Source of the DNA: Cyclobacteriaceae bacterium
Lineage (GTDB): Bacteria; Bacteroidota; Bacteroidia; Cytophagales; Cyclobacteriaceae
Direction of reading: 5' to 3'
Length of the DNA: 64,000 nucleotides
NCBI GenBank assembly: GCA_958296015.1
Contig: CATQIH010000046.1
Location: forward strand, 1-64,000
Shown here: positions 16,097 through 25,160 of the stretch, one piece after another
Position numbering within the stretch: the first letter of the stretch is position 1
How the letters are laid out: each line of letters starts with the position of its first letter
The notes under the pieces: generated by a model
Told to the model about the DNA's origin: nothing
Database searches by the model: none
What the model saw: only the letters and a program-made list of their open reading frames with translations
Made by a program: the position numbers and the translations under genes

Positions 16097-19000
16097 ATGA
16101 AAGAGCTTTTACCAAAGCATTTGAAAGCATTGTTTCTCCTATGCCTGATGACTTGTAGCATACTGTCAGCCTCCACCAGGGAAGCTTATGCGCAGAGCCA
16201 AACCGTTTCGGGCAGGGTCACCGATGAGCAGCAAGCCCCCGTGCCAGGTGTCAACGTATTGGTAAAGGGCACCTCGCAAGGCACCATCACCGATCTGGAA
16301 GGAAATTACCGCATCACTGTTCCGGCAGATACCACCACCCTGGTTTATTCCTTTGTAGGGTATACGACCCGCGAGGTGAAAGTAAATAACCAGTCGACCC
16401 TTGATGTCAGCCTTATGACCGACGCACAGCAGTTGGGCGAAGTGGTGGTGACGGCCCTGGGTATTCGCAAAGATAAGGCTAAACTAGGCTATGCCGTACA
16501 AGAAGTGAAGGGCGAGCAACTGGTGAAAGCCCGCGAACCTAGTGCCATCAGTAACCTGACAGGCCGGGTAGCCGGGTTGCAGGTAGCCAACGCTACCGAA
16601 CTGTTCAAGTCGCCTCAAGTATTGCTCCGCGGCAAAAGCCCGCTGATTGTGGTAGATGGTGTACCCATCAACTCCGACACCTGGAACCTAAGCCCTGATG
16701 ATATTGAGTCGTATACTGTCCTGAAAGGCCCTACGGCTGCGGCTTTGTATGGCTCTCGCGGACAAAACGGTGCCATTCAGATCACCACCAAACGCGGCAC
16801 CACCGATGACAAAGGGTTCAGTGTAGACTTCAACGCCAGCAACCAGCTACAGACCGGCTTCAACGCCGTACCCAAAGTGCAGCACCTGTATGGTCCCGGC
16901 TCCTACGGCCAGTATGCTTTTGTAGACGGCATGGGCGGCGGCACCAACGACTCGGACTTTGACGTGTGGGGACCCAACCTGGATGGCAGGCTGATTCCGC
17001 AATACGATAGCCCTATTGACCCGGCTACCGGGCAAAGAATTCCTACCCCTTTCGTACCACGTGGCAAAGATAACCTGAATAACTTCCTGCGAGACGGGTT
17101 TCTGTCTACCAACAACATAGCCGTGGCGGCCAGCAACGATTTGGGTGATATCCGCATGTCGGTGTCGCATACCTACCAGCGTGGTATTGTGCCTAACACC
17201 AAGATGAACATTACCAACTTCAACCTGTCGGGTGGATTGAACCTGACAGAGAAATTCAAGGTAGAAGCCAATATCAACTACAACAAGCAGTACACACCCA
17301 ATACACCTAATGTGAACTATGGGCCTAATAGTATGATATACAACCTTTTGATCTGGAACGGCTCCGACTTCGACATCCGCGACCTAAAGCGCTATTGGAA
17401 GCCCGGACAGGAAGGACTAGAACAGCTTAATAATGAGTATGTGCGTTATAACAACCTTTGGATGGTAGCCAATGAGTGGCTAAGAGGCTATTACAAAGAT
17501 GATGTTTACGGATATATTCAAGGTCGTTACACCTTCAACGATCACTGGAACCTGATGGCGCGTACTTATGTGAGCAGCAATAACCAGTTTCAGAACCAGA
17601 AATTTCCTTATGGTGCCACTACCTACGATCGGGAGAAAAGACAGGGAGGTTATATGGAAGGCTACCGCTATTACTTTGAAAACAATACGGATGCCTTGCT
17701 AAGCTATCAGAACACACTGGGCGGCAAGTTTGAGATTAACGCTTCTGTTGGAGGCAACCTGCGTACCTACAACATGCGCTATAATTATGGCCGCACCGAT
17801 TACCTGATCGTACCACAGTTGTATACACTCACCAACACGACTACGCCCATCTCTCCTGAAAGCTACAGAGAGAACAAGCAGGTACAAAGCTTCTATGCCT
17901 CGGCAGACATCGCCTACAACAACTACCTGTACCTGGGGCTGACAGGCCGCTGGGATCGTTCTTCTACCTTGCCGCTAAGCAACAACTCGTTCTTCTACCC
18001 TTCGGTATCGCTGAGTGCCGTAGTGTCTGACATGGTAGAGCTTCCTGAGTTTATCTCTTTCCTAAAAGTGCGGGGTGCATATGCCAACGTAGGCAACGAC
18101 CTCGTGCCCGGTGGCACCTATGATGTGGTCAACGACAATGGTTCACTCAACAGGTTCAGCTATGCTGGCAAAACGATCTACGAAAACCTGCCGGTATACT
18201 CGCTGGGAACACCGTGGAACAACAAGCCTACGCTGTATTACACCAGCGTATTGACCAACCCCAATCTGAAGCCTGAGTTCAGCACTTCTTTTGAAGAAGG
18301 ACTGGACGTGCGGTTCTTCAACAACAGGTTAGGGATCGATGTAGCCCACTACAATACCATTGATGGCCCGAAGATCTTCAACCTGCCTGTGTCGGAGGCA
18401 TCCGGCTATGGAGACTTCAAAACCAACGGCCTGACCACTGAGCGCAGAGGCTGGGAAGTTACCCTGAATGCCACGCCGGTGAGCTTGTCCAATGGCTTCC
18501 AGTGGGATGTGATGGTCAATTGGTCTACCTACAAAGAGGTTCTGAAAGAAATCTACGGCGACCTCAACACCACGGCAGCCAGCACCTTTGGCAGTGGAGA
18601 TGGTAATGGCAAAGTGAGCATTGGCAGCCGGGTAGACCAATACTATGGCTCCGGTTTCCAACGCTCAGCCGACGGGCAGATTGTGATCGGAAACGATGGC
18701 AAGCCGGTGTTTGACCAGTTGCCCGTCTTCTATGGCTATACCAACCCCGACTGGTTTGGTGGCATCAGCAACACGTTGAGCTACAAAAAACTAAGCCTGG
18801 GCTTCTTGTTTGACGGACGTGTAGGCGGCAAAGGACTCAACTACGTCAACAAAAAACTATGGCAAAGCGGTCGCCACGAAGATGCCATAGACCCGCTTAG
18901 AGACAACGACGGCAAGGGCCTCAAGTCCTACGTAGGCCAAGGCGTGGTAGTGACCGAAGGCGAACTGGTGCGAGATGGCGATGGCAACGTGCTGTCTGAT

Positions 19001-19315
19001 ACCCGGCAGTACGCACCCAACACTACGGCTACCTACTACCAAGACTGGATCAAAGCCCGCAGGGGATCAGACGAGCCTAACGTGGTAGACAAGACTTTCT
19101 TCAAGCTCAGAGAAGTGACCCTTACCTACAACTTCCCTCACAATGTATTGCAGAAAACCTTCTTTGAAAAAGCCAGTATCTCGCTGGTTGCCAGAAACCT
19201 AGCCTACTTCAGCAAGTACAAAAACATAGACTGGGATAGCTTTGTCAATGTGCAGGGTGGCCTGCAATCTCCATCTGTGAAAAGCTTTGGCATCAACCTG
19301 AACGCCACTTTTTAG
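16097..19315 (+). CDS. SusC/RagA family TonB-linked outer-membrane transporter
   Basis: 1072 residues. Signal peptide to about residue 33 (..REAYAQ), CarboxypepD_reg-like domain (QTVSGRVTDEQQAPVPGVNV; SFVGYTTREV) to about 110, plug domain with LGEVVVTALGIRKDKAKLGY and LIVVDGVPIN, then a 22-strand barrel ending SFGINLNATF with terminal Phe. The family imports oligosaccharides or peptides across the outer membrane using TonB energy, with the SusD lipoprotein as lid. The SusD gene follows after 291 bases. No glycoside hydrolase or protease lies beside it, so the substrate is unknown. The spacing to susD is unusually long and filled with hairpins and repeats. Confidence 0.93.
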   Translation: MKELLPKHLKALFLLCLMTCSILSASTREAYAQSQTVSGRVTDEQQAPVPGVNVLVKGTSQGTITDLEGNYRITVPADTTTLVYSFVGYTTREVKVNNQSTLDVSLMTDAQQLGEVVVTALGIRKDKAKLGYAVQEVKGEQLVKAREPSAISNLTGRVAGLQVANATELFKSPQVLLRGKSPLIVVDGVPINSDTWNLSPDDIESYTVLKGPTAAALYGSRGQNGAIQITTKRGTTDDKGFSVDFNASNQLQTGFNAVPKVQHLYGPGSYGQYAFVDGMGGGTNDSDFDVWGPNLDGRLIPQYDSPIDPATGQRIPTPFVPRGKDNLNNFLRDGFLSTNNIAVAASNDLGDIRMSVSHTYQRGIVPNTKMNITNFNLSGGLNLTEKFKVEANINYNKQYTPNTPNVNYGPNSMIYNLLIWNGSDFDIRDLKRYWKPGQEGLEQLNNEYVRYNNLWMVANEWLRGYYKDDVYGYIQGRYTFNDHWNLMARTYVSSNNQFQNQKFPYGATTYDREKRQGGYMEGYRYYFENNTDALLSYQNTLGGKFEINASVGGNLRTYNMRYNYGRTDYLIVPQLYTLTNTTTPISPESYRENKQVQSFYASADIAYNNYLYLGLTGRWDRSSTLPLSNNSFFYPSVSLSAVVSDMVELPEFISFLKVRGAYANVGNDLVPGGTYDVVNDNGSLNRFSYAGKTIYENLPVYSLGTPWNNKPTLYYTSVLTNPNLKPEFSTSFEEGLDVRFFNNRLGIDVAHYNTIDGPKIFNLPVSEASGYGDFKTNGLTTERRGWEVTLNATPVSLSNGFQWDVMVNWSTYKEVLKEIYGDLNTTAASTFGSGDGNGKVSIGSRVDQYYGSGFQRSADGQIVIGNDGKPVFDQLPVFYGYTNPDWFGGISNTLSYKKLSLGFLFDGRVGGKGLNYVNKKLWQSGRHEDAIDPLRDNDGKGLKSYVGQGVVVTEGELVRDGDGNVLSDTRQYAPNTTATYYQDWIKARRGSDEPNVVDKTFFKLREVTLTYNFPHNVLQKTFFEKASISLVARNLAYFSKYKNIDWDSFVNVQGGLQSPSVKSFGINLNATF

Positions 19316-19341
19316 GAGTTGGGGATTGGCAACTCTACGTA

Positions 19342-19433
19342 ACATTTACTAGCTAGTCTGTGACTGAAGCTAGTAAATGTATTCAAGTCTCGGACTTGAC
19401 TGTATTAGAAAGCTTCAGATACAATCTGAAGCT
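19342..19433. repeat. Three consecutive hairpins between susC and susD
   Basis: Perfect stems of 13, 6 and 10 bases follow one another: ACATTTACTAGCT at 19342-19354 with its complement at 19368-19380; CAAGTC 19384-19389 with 19393-19398; AGCTTCAGAT 19411-19420 with 19424-19433. No T-tract follows any of them, so they look more like RNA-stabilising or attenuating structures, or inserted palindromic repeats, than simple terminators. Confidence 0.7.
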
Positions 19434-19570
19434 AGAGAAAGTTCTACACCGGTACAAACACATGCCGACAGATGCTAGAGCGCGTTTGCAACTTCTACAC
19501 CGGTACAAAAAACTGATGCTAGAGCGCGTTTGCAACTTCTACACCGGTACAAACACATGCCGACACAAAC
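19431..19570. repeat. Tandem repeat, 43-44-bp period, three copies
   Basis: Units start with GCTAGAG at 19431, 19474 and 19518 and each contains TTCTACACCGGTACAAA. The second and third share GCTAGAGCGCGTTTGCAAC; the first has a variant. The first and third also share ACACATGCCGACA. The array ends just before the susD leader. Confidence 0.8.
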
Positions 19571-19606
19571 TATACAATGTTTCATTTTCAATTTGCAATC
19601 AACATC

Positions 19607-21118
19607 ATGAAGAACATCAAAACATATACGATCTCACTAGCCTTAGCTTTGCTTTGCCTGGCGGGCTGCCAGAACTACGAAGAACTACAGGTAGACCCCA
19701 ACCGTCCTACCGTAGCGCCACCTGCCCAAATCTTTACCGGCATTCAGAAAGACCTGTACCAAACCGGCTACGAACCCTGGAGCGAAACCTATCGCCTGAG
19801 CCAGTTCTACGCCATCACCTTCGATTACTATGGTAACCAGGACTATAACTGGGGGTCTTCTGATCTGGATTATGGTACACTCCGCAATGTGTTGCGCATG
19901 GAGCAGGAAGCTGAACGACTGGAAGATGTAGGCACATATGCTGCCCTGGGTAAGTTTTTCAAAGCCTATTTCTTCGTCAACATGACACAGCGCGTAGGCG
20001 ACATTCCCATGACGCAGGCACTGGAAGGGGCCGAAGAGTTTACCCCGGCTTACGATACGCAGAAAGAAGTGTATAAGCAGGCATTTCAGTGGCTGGAAGA
20101 AGCCAACGAAGCACTGGCTGCATTGAGTGAAGAAACGGTAGCCGGAGATATTCTGCTGGATGGCACAGTGGCCCAATGGCAGAAGCTGGTGAATGCCTTC
20201 CGCCTGCGTGTGCTCATCAGCCTGAGCCTTAAAGCCGATGACCCTGACCTGAATGTAAAACAGCAGTTTGCTGCCATCGTTGCCGACCCGGCCAGGTATC
20301 CATTGATTTCATCACTGGATGAAAGTGCGAAGATGACGTTCTATAACCTGCCCAACAACTACTATCCGACTAACCCAGGCAACCGGGGCTTTACCATTGG
20401 CCGGTATGTGATGGCAGAAACGTATCTGAATACCCTGAAAGCTTTCAACGACCCGCGTGTGTTTGCCGTAGCAGAGCCTACTCCAGCAGCTACAGAGGCA
20501 GCCAAAGCCAGCGGCAACACCGATTATGCTACCGACTTTGACTCGTATGTAGCTGCCAACTCCGGGGATAACCTGGGTGACTTGTATGTAGGTTCTAACA
20601 ACGGGAAATACTCGCTGCCCAAAGATGAGCGTTACTACGCTACCTACACCGGAGAGCCTGTCTTCATCCTGGGCTATCCGGAAGTAGCTTTCATGCTTGC
20701 CGAAGGTATCAACAGGGGCTGGGCTGGTGGCAATGCTGCCAATTACTACCAGCAGGGCATCACGGCTTCTATGAGTTTTTATGGTATTGCCGATGAAGAC
20801 ATTGCTGATTACCTTGCCCAGCCAGTCCTTGCCTATGTAGGCAACGATGCACAGGGGCTGGAGCAGATCCTTACGCAGAAGTACCTGGCCTTCTTTCAGA
20901 ACTCAGGATGGGAAGCTTTCTACAACCAGCGAAGAACCGGTGTGCCTGCCTTTGTAATAGGGCCTGGCAATCAGAATGGTGGGCGCATTCCCCAGCGCTG
21001 GCTATATCCGCAGAGTGAATACCAGAACAACAACGATAACATAAAAGCCGCCCTGGATCGGCAGTTCAACGGGGCAGATGATATTAATGCCCCCCTTTGG
21101 ATAACAAACAGTAAATAG
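19607..21118 (+). CDS. SusD/RagB-like outer-membrane lipoprotein (SusD-like_2)
   Basis: 503 residues from ATG 19607. Lipoprotein signal MKNIKTYTISLALALLCLAG ending at the lipobox Cys (LAGC, about residue 20). The tetratricopeptide-like helical scaffold follows, with the early VDPNRPT motif and the late segments GYPEVAFMLAEGIN and YLAFFQNSGWEAFYNQRRTG that mark the SusD-like_2 group, and the C-terminal RIPQRWLYPQSEYQNN. It binds the substrate at the cell surface and caps the SusC channel. It follows susC by 291 bases on the same strand, and the hairpin-rich gap may set different SusC and SusD levels. Confidence 0.92.
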   Translation: MKNIKTYTISLALALLCLAGCQNYEELQVDPNRPTVAPPAQIFTGIQKDLYQTGYEPWSETYRLSQFYAITFDYYGNQDYNWGSSDLDYGTLRNVLRMEQEAERLEDVGTYAALGKFFKAYFFVNMTQRVGDIPMTQALEGAEEFTPAYDTQKEVYKQAFQWLEEANEALAALSEETVAGDILLDGTVAQWQKLVNAFRLRVLISLSLKADDPDLNVKQQFAAIVADPARYPLISSLDESAKMTFYNLPNNYYPTNPGNRGFTIGRYVMAETYLNTLKAFNDPRVFAVAEPTPAATEAAKASGNTDYATDFDSYVAANSGDNLGDLYVGSNNGKYSLPKDERYYATYTGEPVFILGYPEVAFMLAEGINRGWAGGNAANYYQQGITASMSFYGIADEDIADYLAQPVLAYVGNDAQGLEQILTQKYLAFFQNSGWEAFYNQRRTGVPAFVIGPGNQNGGRIPQRWLYPQSEYQNNNDNIKAALDRQFNGADDINAPLWITNSK

Positions 21119-21201
21119 CCGTTATCCAGCAAAACAACATCCACCCAGAAGCAATCTGTCTGTTCCAGGCAGGTTGCTCTTTGATGGCCGGCTGCTGGCA
21201 T

Positions 21202-21645
21202 TTATTCGTGCTTCCCAAATATCTTCCTGTAAACGGGCTTGCGATAGGCGAACTGTGCCCACATCACCGGGTACAATAGGTAGCCTAGCCAGCGGAAAGG
21301 GGCCTTGAAGTGGATATCATCTACAATGATGGCATGATCACCGGCATTGAGCACCCGGTGGCGGTGGCGCCAGTAGGAAAGGAAGAACGGCAACTCAGTA
21401 CCCTCGTCTATAAAATACGCTTCTTCTTCATTGGTGCCGTCTTTGACGATCAGGCTGCTCCATCGCTGCTTGAAAAGGAAAAAGTTGAGTTGCATGGATA
21501 CCATATCTCCTCTTTTGCTGCCATCAAACCGCAGCAGCTTTACCGGTGGAAAGGGAGGGCTTAGTTTTTCAAAAAGGGTCTTGTCAAACTGTTGCATCAC
21601 TGATCGATAATCTTCATTGACGTTGGTTTTTAGTACAATACGCAT
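21202..21645 (-). CDS. SRPBCC-like ligand-binding protein
   Basis: 147 residues, with the polyketide-cyclase/SRPBCC fold pattern used by many small Bacteroidota proteins: an N-terminal strand and helix (MRIVLKTNVNEDYRSVMQQF), central strands (GDMVSMQLNFFL; EAYFIDEG), the RHRHRVL segment and a C-terminal helix (GYLLYPVMWAQFAYRKPVYR). Such proteins bind hydrophobic ligands in a cavity; no ligand can be named. It is divergent from hemA and convergent with susD, and appears monocistronic. Confidence 0.72.
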   Translation of the reverse strand: MRIVLKTNVNEDYRSVMQQFDKTLFEKLSPPFPPVKLLRFDGSKRGDMVSMQLNFFLFKQRWSSLIVKDGTNEEEAYFIDEGTELPFFLSYWRHRHRVLNAGDHAIIVDDIHFKAPFRWLGYLLYPVMWAQFAYRKPVYRKIFGKHE

Positions 21646-21852
21646 ATAAATGGCGGTTCAAAAGAGGTGAGTTGTTGCAGATAATTGCTTACGTTTATAT
21701 CTCTGCTCAACTGAAATTTGAAAATAGTGTTTAGACATAGCTTTTGATGAACTTTTGCCAGGTACCGGCATGTTCAACAAATGAATGTACAAATAAGAGT
21801 GCAGCTATTTGTAACATTTATAAATAACAGGAAATAATCCATTTCCCATTTT

Positions 21853-21880
21853 TTTGTATCAGGGTTAGCTATTAGTTTTG
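21853..21880 (+). promoter_or_regulatory. Putative hemA promoter
   Basis: TAGTTTTG (21873-21880) matches TAnnTTTG, with a TTTG at 21853-21856 sixteen bases earlier, slightly short of the usual spacing. It lies 20 bases before the chosen ATG. Confidence 0.35.
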
Positions 21881-21899
21881 CGTGTTGAATGAATGTTCT

Positions 21900-23174
21900 A
21901 TGCATCGTCTTTTTAAATCTTTAATACTTACTTATAAAAACAGCCCTCTTGCTATCAGGGAGCAGGCTGCTTTGAGCAGCGAAGAAACCGTATTGTTGCT
22001 TCGCCAGCTAAAGGATTACACCGAGGCGCAGGATGTACTAATCCTTTCTACCTGCAACCGCACGGAGATATACTATGCTGCCCGGCACCCTCTGGATGAA
22101 GATATCATCAAGCTACTGGCCATTACGCGGAATATTGAGGATGCAGCAGAATTCAACAAGTATTTCTACAAAATCCACGACCATCAGGAGGCGATGCAGC
22201 ACCTGTTTGATGTGGCTATGGGCCTGGAAGCTCAGGTAGTAGGCGATATGCAGATCACCAACCAGGTAAAACGTGCTTATCAGGCTTCGGCAGATGAAGA
22301 CATGGCAGGGCCTTTTCTGCACCGCCTGATGCATACGATCTTTTTTACCAACAAACGGGTAGTGCAGGAAACAGCCTTCCGCGATGGAGCTGCTTCCGTC
22401 TCTTATGCTGCCTCTGAACTGGTCAAAGATTTGGCTACGGAACTGGTCAACCCCAAAGTGCTACTGATAGGGTTGGGAGAAATTGGTGCAGATGTATGCA
22501 AGAACCTGGGCGATACGGAGAATAGCCGCTTGCAAGTGACCATTGTTAACCGTACGCAGAAAAAAGCAGATGCGCTTGCCAGCTTGTATCAGTTTCAGAC
22601 CCGTCCGTTCAGCAAAGTGTATGAGGCTATTAATGAAGCCGATATTATTGTATCTTCGGTCTCCATGCCTCAGCCTCTGATCACCAAAAAGCTATTATCG
22701 GAAAGCAATCTGCTTTCTTATAAATACTTCATCGACCTTTCAGTACCCCGAAGTGTGGAAGCTGCTATTGAGGAGATTCCCGGAGCTTTGGTGTATAATA
22801 TTGATGAGATTAAGAACAAGGCCAACAAAGCCTTGCAACGTCGCCTGGAGGCTGTGCCGCAGGTACAGGCCATCATTGCCGAGGCCATATCCGGTATGAA
22901 GGAATGGGCACAGGAAATGGCGGTCTCTCCCACCATCCATCGGCTGAAAAATGTGCTCGAACAAATCCGGCAGGAAGAAATTGCCCGGCATCTGAAAAAT
23001 GTGAGCGACAAAGAAGCCAAACACATCGACAAGATCACCAAAGGCATGATGCAGAAGATCATCAAACTGCCGGTGCTACAACTCAAAGCAGCCTGCAAAC
23101 GTGGCGAGGCAGAAACCCTCATCGACGTGCTCAACGACCTCTTCGACCTGGAAAAGCAGGCAGCCAAAAAATAA
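21900..23174 (+). CDS. hemA: Glutamyl-tRNA reductase
   Basis: 424 residues. It converts glutamyl-tRNA to glutamate-1-semialdehyde, the first step of the C5 route to haem. The catalytic cysteine is in LILSTCNRTEIYYA (near residue 50), the tRNA-binding and NADPH domains follow (GLEAQVVGDMQI; VLLIGLGEIGADVCKNL near 190), and a C-terminal helical dimerisation domain completes the protein. The ATG at 21900 gives MHRLFKSLILTYKNSPLAIR, the usual N-terminus; an upstream in-frame start at 21882 would add six residues. No other haem gene lies beside it. Confidence 0.95.
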   Translation: MHRLFKSLILTYKNSPLAIREQAALSSEETVLLLRQLKDYTEAQDVLILSTCNRTEIYYAARHPLDEDIIKLLAITRNIEDAAEFNKYFYKIHDHQEAMQHLFDVAMGLEAQVVGDMQITNQVKRAYQASADEDMAGPFLHRLMHTIFFTNKRVVQETAFRDGAASVSYAASELVKDLATELVNPKVLLIGLGEIGADVCKNLGDTENSRLQVTIVNRTQKKADALASLYQFQTRPFSKVYEAINEADIIVSSVSMPQPLITKKLLSESNLLSYKYFIDLSVPRSVEAAIEEIPGALVYNIDEIKNKANKALQRRLEAVPQVQAIIAEAISGMKEWAQEMAVSPTIHRLKNVLEQIRQEEIARHLKNVSDKEAKHIDKITKGMMQKIIKLPVLQLKAACKRGEAETLIDVLNDLFDLEKQAAKK

Positions 23175-23310
23175 CTATACCAGATAACGCCTGATCTCTT
23201 GTTCTATTAGATCAGTATTTTCCCAGGGAAGCAAATGGCCTGCTTCCGGCGGCGTAACACACCGAAAGGCAGTATGCAAATGAAGTATCATACGCCGAAT
23301 TTGTGTGTAA

Positions 23311-24135
23311 TTATGTAGACTTCAAAGGATCAGGATGGACAAACTGATAGTTTAACCTTTTTTTCAGCTTATGACTGTTGACGAGTTTGAAAGATTCAGG
23401 CTCTTCATGGGTGAAAACAGGTGCATCCAGTCCGGCTTCCCGGGCTACCTTTTGGTAATAAGTACTTTTTGACGGGTGTGCATCCGCGCAGGCATTGAAA
23501 ACTTCGCCCCACACCCCTTCTTCTACCAGCCGGATGATGATCGCCAGACAGTCTTGCAAATGGATCAGATTTACACCGGCATCTCCCGAAGTTTTCAGGG
23601 TTTTACCTGCCAGAAATCTGCCCGGATTGCGTTCAGGCCCATACAAGCCACAGAAGCGTACTATAGTCGTCTGAAAATTAGGATGATTCAAAAATACCTG
23701 CTCTGCCTGCCACACGGCCCTGCCATTCTCTTTATCGGGCATGTGTGCATCATCTTCCGTCACCTCACGGTTTAGGTTAGGGTAGACAGAGGTAGAACTG
23801 ACGAATAGTATCTTCTTCACATTCCCATGAGCAGCTGCCCTGGCTACAGACTGCATCTGCTGCGGATATCGCTTGGCTACATCAGGATTCTTTCTGCCCG
23901 GCGGAATATTAATGATGAACACTTCGCTGTCAAAAAATGCGGCGTCCATATCGTCATGCTGATCAGGACTCACACGAATCAGATAAGGCTCAATGTGATT
24001 CTCCTTCAGCAGTGGCAACTTATCGGCGTGCGTGGTAGACCCTCTGACATGCCATTTTTTCTGTACAAATGCTTTTGCCAGGGGCAGCCCTAGCCAGCCA
24101 CAACCCAAAATACTGATAGATTTCGTCTTAGTCAT
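23311..24135 (-). CDS. NAD(P)-dependent epimerase/dehydratase family protein (YeeZ-like)
   Basis: 274 residues from ATG 24135. Atypical SDR fold: SISILGCGWLGLPLAKAFVQ is the nucleotide-binding loop, followed by RGSTTH, IINIPPGRKN, FVSSTSVYPN and RFCGLYGPERNPGRFL. These are the marks of the YeeZ-like group, which keeps the Rossmann fold but whose reaction is unknown. A longer frame reaches 24282 but lacks family support. It is divergent from the DUF2797 gene. Confidence 0.85.
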   Translation of the reverse strand: MTKTKSISILGCGWLGLPLAKAFVQKKWHVRGSTTHADKLPLLKENHIEPYLIRVSPDQHDDMDAAFFDSEVFIINIPPGRKNPDVAKRYPQQMQSVARAAAHGNVKKILFVSSTSVYPNLNREVTEDDAHMPDKENGRAVWQAEQVFLNHPNFQTTIVRFCGLYGPERNPGRFLAGKTLKTSGDAGVNLIHLQDCLAIIIRLVEEGVWGEVFNACADAHPSKSTYYQKVAREAGLDAPVFTHEEPESFKLVNSHKLKKRLNYQFVHPDPLKST

Positions 24136-24291
24136 ACTCCAAGGCTTTATGGATATAACCAAAAGGCAGGCAAATGTTCGTGTCATGCTCTGATTATTAT
24201 GCGTAAATTTGGGAGACCGAAGACGGAAGTCAAAAGACCGGAGCCTAAAAAACTTCGGACTGCCAACTCCAGACTTCCACATAAATACACA

Positions 24292-25098
24292 ATGCCTATG
24301 ATCACCTTTGAAGGTAATTTACATAAAATGAGCACTGCGCTGGCCTCGCCGGTTCAATACACATTAACGCTTAATGAAGCCCCGGTGGATATGAATAAGC
24401 TGGTGGGCACACCCATTACCCTGTCTTTTCACGGGCGCATCAATTGTATTAATTGTGGGCGACTGACAAAAAAATCTTTCGGACAAGGTTTCTGTTATCC
24501 CTGTTTTATCAAGGCACCGCAAAATGCGGAATGCATTATCCGTCCGGAGCTATGCAGAGCGCACCTGGGTGAAGGCCGCGATGTAGCCTGGGAAAAAAAG
24601 CATCATTTGCAGCCACACATCGTGTACCTGGCACAAACCGATGCAATCAAAGTAGGTGTCACGCGTAATACGCAGGTGCCTACGCGCTGGATAGACCAGG
24701 GAGCACGCAAGGCCATTGCCATTGCAGAGTTTCCCTATCGCTACCTGGCAGGCAAGACTGAGGTGGCACTTAAAAGCCATTTTACTGACAAAACCAACTG
24801 GCGCAATATGCTTACCGACAAGGCAAGCGATCTGAACCTTAAAACGTTTAGCCAACAGGTGGCAGAGCAGTTGCCAGCAGACTTGCAAGAGTATTATCTG
24901 GTTGATGAAAGTGTCACAGAGATCAACTATCCGGTGGAGCAGTATCCTGCAAAGGTAAAAAGCCTGTCGCTGGACAAGAATCCGGAGATCTCAGGCAATC
25001 TCTCCGGCATTCGCGGGCAATACCTGCTATTTGATGATGGCCGGGTGATCAACATCCGCAACCACAGTGGCTACTATATTGCGCTAACAGTGGAGTAA
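24292..25098 (+). CDS. DUF2797 domain protein with zinc ribbon
   Basis: 268 residues from ATG 24292 (a second ATG is at 24298). A four-cysteine zinc site (CINCGRLTKKSFGQGFCYPC, near residues 46-65) is followed by the DUF2797 body with HIVYLAQTDAIKVGVTRNTQ and TRWIDQGARKAIAIAEFPYR, which resembles a GIY-YIG-type core. The family is conserved in Bacteroidota and Actinobacteria, but no function has been proved to my knowledge. The longer frame from 24199 consists of repeat-like sequence and is not part of the gene. Confidence 0.82.
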   Translation: MPMITFEGNLHKMSTALASPVQYTLTLNEAPVDMNKLVGTPITLSFHGRINCINCGRLTKKSFGQGFCYPCFIKAPQNAECIIRPELCRAHLGEGRDVAWEKKHHLQPHIVYLAQTDAIKVGVTRNTQVPTRWIDQGARKAIAIAEFPYRYLAGKTEVALKSHFTDKTNWRNMLTDKASDLNLKTFSQQVAEQLPADLQEYYLVDESVTEINYPVEQYPAKVKSLSLDKNPEISGNLSGIRGQYLLFDDGRVINIRNHSGYYIALTVE

Positions 25099-25160
25099 AT
25101 ATAACATGCTGCCCTGGAAATCAGTGATAAAACATCATAAGTTGTGCTGCTTAATCTCTT

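Noticed and set aside
19360-19836. Plus-strand open frame of 158 codons between susC and susD
   Set aside because: It runs through hairpins and tandem repeats and then out of frame into susD; the amino-acid content is repeat-derived.
16097-21118. Complete polysaccharide utilisation locus
   Set aside because: SusC and SusD are present, but no glycoside hydrolase, lyase, esterase or hybrid regulator lies beside them, so substrate and locus status cannot be claimed.
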